A program made the translations under genes and the position numbers. The notes beneath the pieces were generated by a model, which worked only from the letters and a program-made list of their open reading frames with translations, had not been told where the DNA came from and did no database searches. This document shows, one piece after another, positions 40,441 through 43,797 of a DNA stretch of 43,797 bases (the first letter of the stretch is position 1; each line of letters opens with the position of its first letter). Origin of the DNA: an uncultured Porphyromonadaceae bacterium (GTDB taxonomy: Bacteria; Bacteroidota; Bacteroidia; Bacteroidales; Muribaculaceae); the NCBI GenBank assembly GCA_947175495.1, contig CAMWNB010000017.1, positions 1-43,797 of the forward strand, read 5' to 3'.

Positions 40441-42024
40441 ATGCCCTCACTTTTTGCCTATAGCCTTTATTCAGGTCTGTTCCTGCTGGCAGGATATCTG
40501 GCCTACCGCGCCCTCCTCGCTTCCGAAAAGCAGCCGTCGCTCAACCGCGCTGCGCTGCTGGGCTTGTATGTCGTGGCGCTGCTTGCGTTGCCGGTTGCTG
40601 CCGGCCTGGCAGCCCTGCGTCCTGTCCACGTCGCCCCGGCGGGAGTGGCAATTGATCTGACGGCGATTGCGGTGGCCGTCGCGGATGCGCCGCGCGCGCA
40701 GTGGCAGGAGTGGCTTCCGATGGTTGTGTGGGCCTACGCCGCCGGCGCGGCGGCCGTGGTGTTGCGCACGCTGTGGGGCTACGGCCGGCTGGTGCAGCTG
40801 ATTGTGCGCGGTCGCCACGAGCGCCGCGACGACTACACGCTCGTGGTTCTTCCCGAGGCAGTAGTGCCTTTCAGTTTCATGCACTATATTGTAATCGGCG
40901 AGGCCGACAGTTGCCGTGCCGACATGATGGTGACGGCCCACGAACTCGGCCACCTGCGCTGCCGCCACTGGATTGACCTTGTGCTGGCGCAGGCCGTGTG
41001 CGCGCTCATGTGGTACAACCCGGCCGCATGGCTCATGCGCTCGGAACTGCGCCGCGTGCACGAATACCAGGCCGACGCCGCCGTGCTGGGCAGTGGCTTC
41101 GACGCGCGCTCCTATCAGATGCTATTAATAGAAAAGGCTGCCGGCGTAAGATTGCAGTCGCTCGCCAACAGCCTTGATCACAGTAATCTTTCAAAACGTA
41201 TCACTATGATGTACAAACAAAACAATGGGGCTGCGCGCCGCCTGCGCGTGCTCGCCCTCGTGCCGGCCCTGGTGCTGGCCGCATTCGCTGCCGGACAGCC
41301 GGCCGTGGCAGCCACACTTTCGGCCGTCAAAAGCCTTACGATGGCGGCGGCTCCCGCCGCCACGGCTTCGGCGGCAGCCACTATCGACAGCAAAGTTACG
41401 GAAAAAACCGAAACTGCACAACCCCGTCCCGCTCAACTGCCTCGCTACAAGGGCGGAGAAGGTGCGATGTTCTCCTACCTCGCAGGCAACATCCGCTATC
41501 CCGAGGAGGCCGTGAAGGCCGGCAAGCAGGGCCGCGTGCTGGTCAAGTTCACCGTGCAGCCCGACGGCCGGGTGACCGACGTTGAGATAGAACGCGGCGT
41601 GGACCCGGCGCTCGACAAGGAGGCCGTGCGCGTCATCTCCGCCATGCCCGCGTGGGAGCCCGGTCTCGACGAGGCCGGCAAGCCCGTGGCCTGCGCCTAT
41701 GCGCTGCCCGTCACCTTCAAGCTCGCAGGCGGTGAAAAAAGCAAGACAGAAGAACCGAAGGCCGCTCTCGTGGCCGTGGCCGGAGAGAAAGGCGATAAAG
41801 CCACTGCCGACGGTGCCGAGCTCGACAACGTTGTGGTCATCGGCTACAACGGCATTGCCAAAGTCGCCACAGAGAAGCCCGTCATCTTTATAGGCGGCAC
41901 TCTGTACGAAGGCGACCTCAGCAGCATCGACCCGAACCGGATCGAGAGCATCACAATACGCAAGGACGACCCGAAGTACCCTACAGGCGTAGTGGATATC
42001 ACCCTCAAGGAGAAAAATCAATAA
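40441..42024 (+). CDS. BlaR1-like M56 metallopeptidase fused to a TonB C-terminal domain and a plug-like tail
   Basis: A 527-residue membrane protein. Four hydrophobic segments in the first 300 residues (about 7-25, 38-58, 92-110 and 268-290) frame an M56 zinc protease domain with HELGH at 167-171 and a downstream Glu/His/Asp set (RRVHEYQADAAVLG, 205-217). A TonB C-terminal-like domain occupies about 336-428 (IRYPEEAVKAGKQGRVLVKFTVQPDGRVTDVEIERGVDPALDKEAVRVISAMPAW). The last 65 residues (LDNVVVIGYN, then VIFIGGTLYEGDLSSIDPNRIESITIRKDDPKYPTGVVDITLKEK) resemble the plug start of TonB receptors. No penicillin-binding domain is present. It should sense an envelope signal and act on the BlaI-type repressor. 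Confidence 0.87.
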   Translation: MPSLFAYSLYSGLFLLAGYLAYRALLASEKQPSLNRAALLGLYVVALLALPVAAGLAALRPVHVAPAGVAIDLTAIAVAVADAPRAQWQEWLPMVVWAYAAGAAAVVLRTLWGYGRLVQLIVRGRHERRDDYTLVVLPEAVVPFSFMHYIVIGEADSCRADMMVTAHELGHLRCRHWIDLVLAQAVCALMWYNPAAWLMRSELRRVHEYQADAAVLGSGFDARSYQMLLIEKAAGVRLQSLANSLDHSNLSKRITMMYKQNNGAARRLRVLALVPALVLAAFAAGQPAVAATLSAVKSLTMAAAPAATASAAATIDSKVTEKTETAQPRPAQLPRYKGGEGAMFSYLAGNIRYPEEAVKAGKQGRVLVKFTVQPDGRVTDVEIERGVDPALDKEAVRVISAMPAWEPGLDEAGKPVACAYALPVTFKLAGGEKSKTEEPKAALVAVAGEKGDKATADGAELDNVVVIGYNGIAKVATEKPVIFIGGTLYEGDLSSIDPNRIESITIRKDDPKYPTGVVDITLKEKNQ

Positions 42025-42048
42025 GCTACAGACATATATGAGAATTTG

Positions 42049-42079
42049 GCCGCGGCACGGGTTGCCGCGGCATTTTTTT
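42049..42079 (+). terminator. terminator of the blaI-blaR1-like unit
   Basis: GCCGCGGCA (42049-42057) pairs with TGCCGCGGC (42063-42071), followed by A and seven T. Confidence 0.9.
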
Positions 42080-42134
42080 CGACAAAAATTGCAAAAAAAC
42101 GAAAAAAGGCCGCGTGCGTTTGGCGAGAATGTGC

Positions 42135-42142
42135 TATCTTTG
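42135..42142 (+). promoter_or_regulatory. -7 box of the meaB-DUF1573 unit
   Basis: TATCTTTG lies 19 bases before the ATG at 42162. No -33 TTG at the proper distance was seen. Confidence 0.5.
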
Positions 42143-42161
42143 AAAATTAATCGTTACGCAC

Positions 42162-43277
42162 ATGCACGACACTCACCATATACATCCCGAGAACGACGCG
42201 CAGTACGCCGGACTGGTCGTAAACAGCGGCGTGGCACAGCCGCCGAGCGTCAATCCCTACGCATCGCGCCGCCCCAAACGCAAACCGCTGCCATCGGCAG
42301 GAGAGCTTGTGGAGGGCATTCTGCGCGGCGATGTGACCATGCTCAGCCGCGCCGTCACCCTTGTCGAGAGCCTGTCGCCCACACACCAGGCCGTGGCGCA
42401 GGAGGTGATAGAGAAATGCCTGCCCTACAGCGGCCGTTCGCGCCGCATAGGCATCACCGGAGTGCCGGGTGCCGGCAAGAGCACGAGCATCGATGTGTTC
42501 GGCCTGCATGTGCTCAAGCGTGGAGGCAAACTGGCCGTGCTTGCCATCGACCCCTCGAGCGAGCGGACGAAAGGCTCGATTCTCGGCGACAAGACCCGCA
42601 TGGAGAAGCTCTCGCAGCATCCCGGCGCGTTCATTCGTCCCAGCCCCTCGGCTGGCAGTCTCGGCGGTGTGGCGCGTAAGACAAGGGAGACGATAGTGCT
42701 GTGCGAGGCCGCGGGCTACGACAACATATTCGTGGAGACCGTAGGCGTGGGGCAGAGCGAGACGGCCGTGCACTCGATGGTCGACTTCTTCCTGCTCATC
42801 CAGCTCGCCGGCACCGGCGACGAGCTGCAGGGCATAAAGCGCGGCATCATGGAGATGGCCGACGGCATTGTAATCAACAAAGCCGACGGCGACAACGTCG
42901 GCCCTGCGCAGCTGGCGCAGGCACAGTTCCGCAGCGCGCTGCACCTGTTTCCGCCCACGGCCAGCGGATGGAAGCCCGAGGTGCTCACCTACAGCGGCTA
43001 TTTCGAGCTCGGCATCCCCGAGGTGTGGGACATGATCGACCGCTACTTTGCGTTCACCGAGGCCAACGGCTACTTCACCCACAAGCGCCGCGAGCAGGCA
43101 CGCTGGTGGATGCGCGAGAGCATCGACGAAGCTCTGCGCGGCAATTTCTACAACAATCCCGAAGTGGAGCGCATGCTCGCCGGGCTTGAGACCGAGGTGC
43201 TGGCCGACCGCCGAAGCTCGTTCACAGCCGCACGCGACGTGCTCGACTATTATTTTTCCTCACTCCGCGAGAAATGA
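42162..43277 (+). CDS. meaB: MeaB/ArgK-type G3E GTPase, methylmalonyl-CoA mutase chaperone
   Basis: A 371-residue GTPase that protects and reloads B12-dependent methylmalonyl-CoA mutase, used in the succinate-propionate pathway. The P-loop is GITGVPGAGKSTSIDVFG (about 104-121). LAVLAIDPSSERTKGSILGDKTRMEKLSQHPGAFIRPSPSAGSLGGVARKTRE and FVETVGVGQSETAVHSMVDFF are the MeaB hallmarks. The GTP-specificity motif NKAD is present (VINKADGDN). The first 40 residues are His-rich and atypical (MHDTHHIHPEND). The mutase genes are not in the window. It overlaps the DUF1573 gene by four bases. Confidence 0.93.
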   Translation: MHDTHHIHPENDAQYAGLVVNSGVAQPPSVNPYASRRPKRKPLPSAGELVEGILRGDVTMLSRAVTLVESLSPTHQAVAQEVIEKCLPYSGRSRRIGITGVPGAGKSTSIDVFGLHVLKRGGKLAVLAIDPSSERTKGSILGDKTRMEKLSQHPGAFIRPSPSAGSLGGVARKTRETIVLCEAAGYDNIFVETVGVGQSETAVHSMVDFFLLIQLAGTGDELQGIKRGIMEMADGIVINKADGDNVGPAQLAQAQFRSALHLFPPTASGWKPEVLTYSGYFELGIPEVWDMIDRYFAFTEANGYFTHKRREQARWWMRESIDEALRGNFYNNPEVERMLAGLETEVLADRRSSFTAARDVLDYYFSSLREK

Positions 43278-43696
43278 CAATGAAAAAGACACTCATTCTC
43301 TTTATGGCCATCGTGGCCTGCATAGCCATCACGGCAGCGACGCCCGCCAAGGACGGCGCGCAGATACAGTTCGACGAGAAGAGCCACGACTTCGGCACCA
43401 TAGGCGCCGAAGGAGGCGCGGTGACACATGTGTTCACTTTCACCAACACCGGCACAAAGCCTCTGATTGTGCTCAGCGCCACGGCCAGCTGCGGCTGCAC
43501 CAGGCCCGAGTACACCACCGACCCGGTCAAGCCCGGCAAAAAAGGTAAAATCAAGGTGACATATCTGCCGTCGGGACAGCCGTTAGGCGAGTTCAACAAG
43601 GTCGTGCGCGTGCGCACCAATGCTTCCGGACGGCGCACCACGCTGCAGATAAGCGGCGCGATCGTGCCCGGCACCAAGAAGCCCGAACATCCGTAG
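43274..43696 (+). CDS. secreted DUF1573 (Ig-like) protein
   Basis: A 140-residue exported protein. After a signal peptide (MTMKKTLILFMAIVACIAITAAT) comes one DUF1573 immunoglobulin-like domain with the standard blocks FDEKSHDFGTIGAEGGAVTHVFTFTNTGTKPLIVLSATASCGCTRPEY and PGKKGKIKVTYLPSGQPLGEFNKVVRVRTNA. The CGC pair in SCGCT is typical of the family. Its role is not established. I start it at 43274 because the ATG overlaps the meaB stop (ATGA); a second ATG at 43280 would give a shorter n-region. Confidence 0.88.
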   Translation: MTMKKTLILFMAIVACIAITAATPAKDGAQIQFDEKSHDFGTIGAEGGAVTHVFTFTNTGTKPLIVLSATASCGCTRPEYTTDPVKPGKKGKIKVTYLPSGQPLGEFNKVVRVRTNASGRRTTLQISGAIVPGTKKPEHP

Positions 43697-43708
43697 GGAT
43701 ATAAACCA

Positions 43709-43740
43709 AATGCGGAGTTGCCTCACGGCATCTCCGCATT
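43709..43740 (+). terminator. putative terminator hairpin after the DUF1573 gene
   Basis: AATGCGGAG pairs with CTCCGCATT with an inner TGCC/GGCA stem around TCAC. The T-run on the plus strand is weak, so its strength is uncertain. Confidence 0.55.
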
Positions 43741-43773
43741 CGTAATAAACCAATCATTATCACATTTCTTGCA

Positions 43774-43797
43774 ATGGAAAAAGTAATCTTGCTATGT
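43774..43797 (+). CDS. start of an unidentified gene, cut by the window edge
   Basis: An ATG after AT-rich sequence opens a frame of eight codons (MEKVILLC) that runs off the end. Too short to identify. The preceding 77 bases hold the hairpin at 43709-43740 and no clear -7 box. Confidence 0.35.

Noticed and set aside
40057-42024. Beta-lactam resistance operon
   Set aside because: The sensor lacks a penicillin-binding domain and no beta-lactamase gene is present, so only the BlaI/M56 family assignment is kept.

Overview
The window is chromosomal DNA from a GC-rich member of the Bacteroidales (phylum Bacteroidota), probably Muribaculaceae-like; the family placement is inference. The evidence is the recurring Bacteroidota -7 promoter box TAnnTTTG upstream of most transcription units, often with a -33 TTG 18-23 bp further up. 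Other signs are the near absence of Shine-Dalgarno sequences, a TonB receptor/surface-lipoprotein locus, por-type C-terminal tails on secreted proteins, and the gene content. Coding DNA is strongly GC-rich, while spacers and promoters are AT-rich. I see no insertion sequence, prophage, integrase, CRISPR array or rRNA. One tRNA gene, Leu(CAA), is present.

Layout. 1-3768 (minus): Fur-family regulator, RluA-type pseudouridine synthase, topoisomerase I. 3971-7813 (plus): BspA-type leucine-rich-repeat secreted protein, then trmB, a cysteine-free Mrp/ApbC-like ATPase and aroQ. 7882-7963 (minus): tRNA-Leu. 8045-11815 (plus): a tightly overlapping set of glycosyltransferase, NAD-dependent epimerase, small membrane protein and dGTPase-like HD protein. 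11827-16451 (minus): outer-membrane barrel protein, rubredoxin-first rubrerythrin, ATP-dependent PEP carboxykinase, and a secreted beta protein with an unusual 5' leader. 16713-18471: two convergent glycosyltransferases. 18539-24148 (plus): secreted EEP nuclease/phosphatase, EnvC-like protein, Wzx-type flippase, SDR oxidoreductase, PhoH ATPase, closed by a strong terminator. 24228-26473 (minus): YbhN-like membrane protein and carboxy(nor)spermidine dehydrogenase. 26920-29697 (plus): ECF sigma factor, a membrane-anchored pseudokinase and a GNAT-like protein. 29791-32230 (plus): phosphatidylserine decarboxylase and synthase (phosphatidylethanolamine pathway), DUF4834 and DUF2461 proteins. 32573-39937 (plus): TonB-dependent receptor and two large modular surface lipoproteins. 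40057-42024: BlaI-type repressor and BlaR1-like M56 protein with two operator-like palindromes in and after the promoter. 42162-43696: MeaB-type GTPase and DUF1573 protein. The last 24 bases begin another gene.

The most interesting locus is 32573-39937. A TonB-dependent receptor without a SusD partner is followed by two lipoproteins carrying DUF5689-like, OB-fold-like (DUF6359-like) and choice-of-anchor-J-like modules. The last module of the second lipoprotein recurs as the N-terminal domain of an unlinked secreted protein at 15354-16451. I infer a surface capture and uptake system. Nucleic acid, nucleotides or another phosphate-containing ligand is a guess based on the OB-like folds. Other points of note are a possible attenuator or small RNA at 16503-16653, three genes whose start codon sits exactly four bases after a -7 box (candidate leaderless mRNAs), a pseudokinase, and the BlaI operator pair. 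Domain names come from pattern recognition by eye and were not searched.
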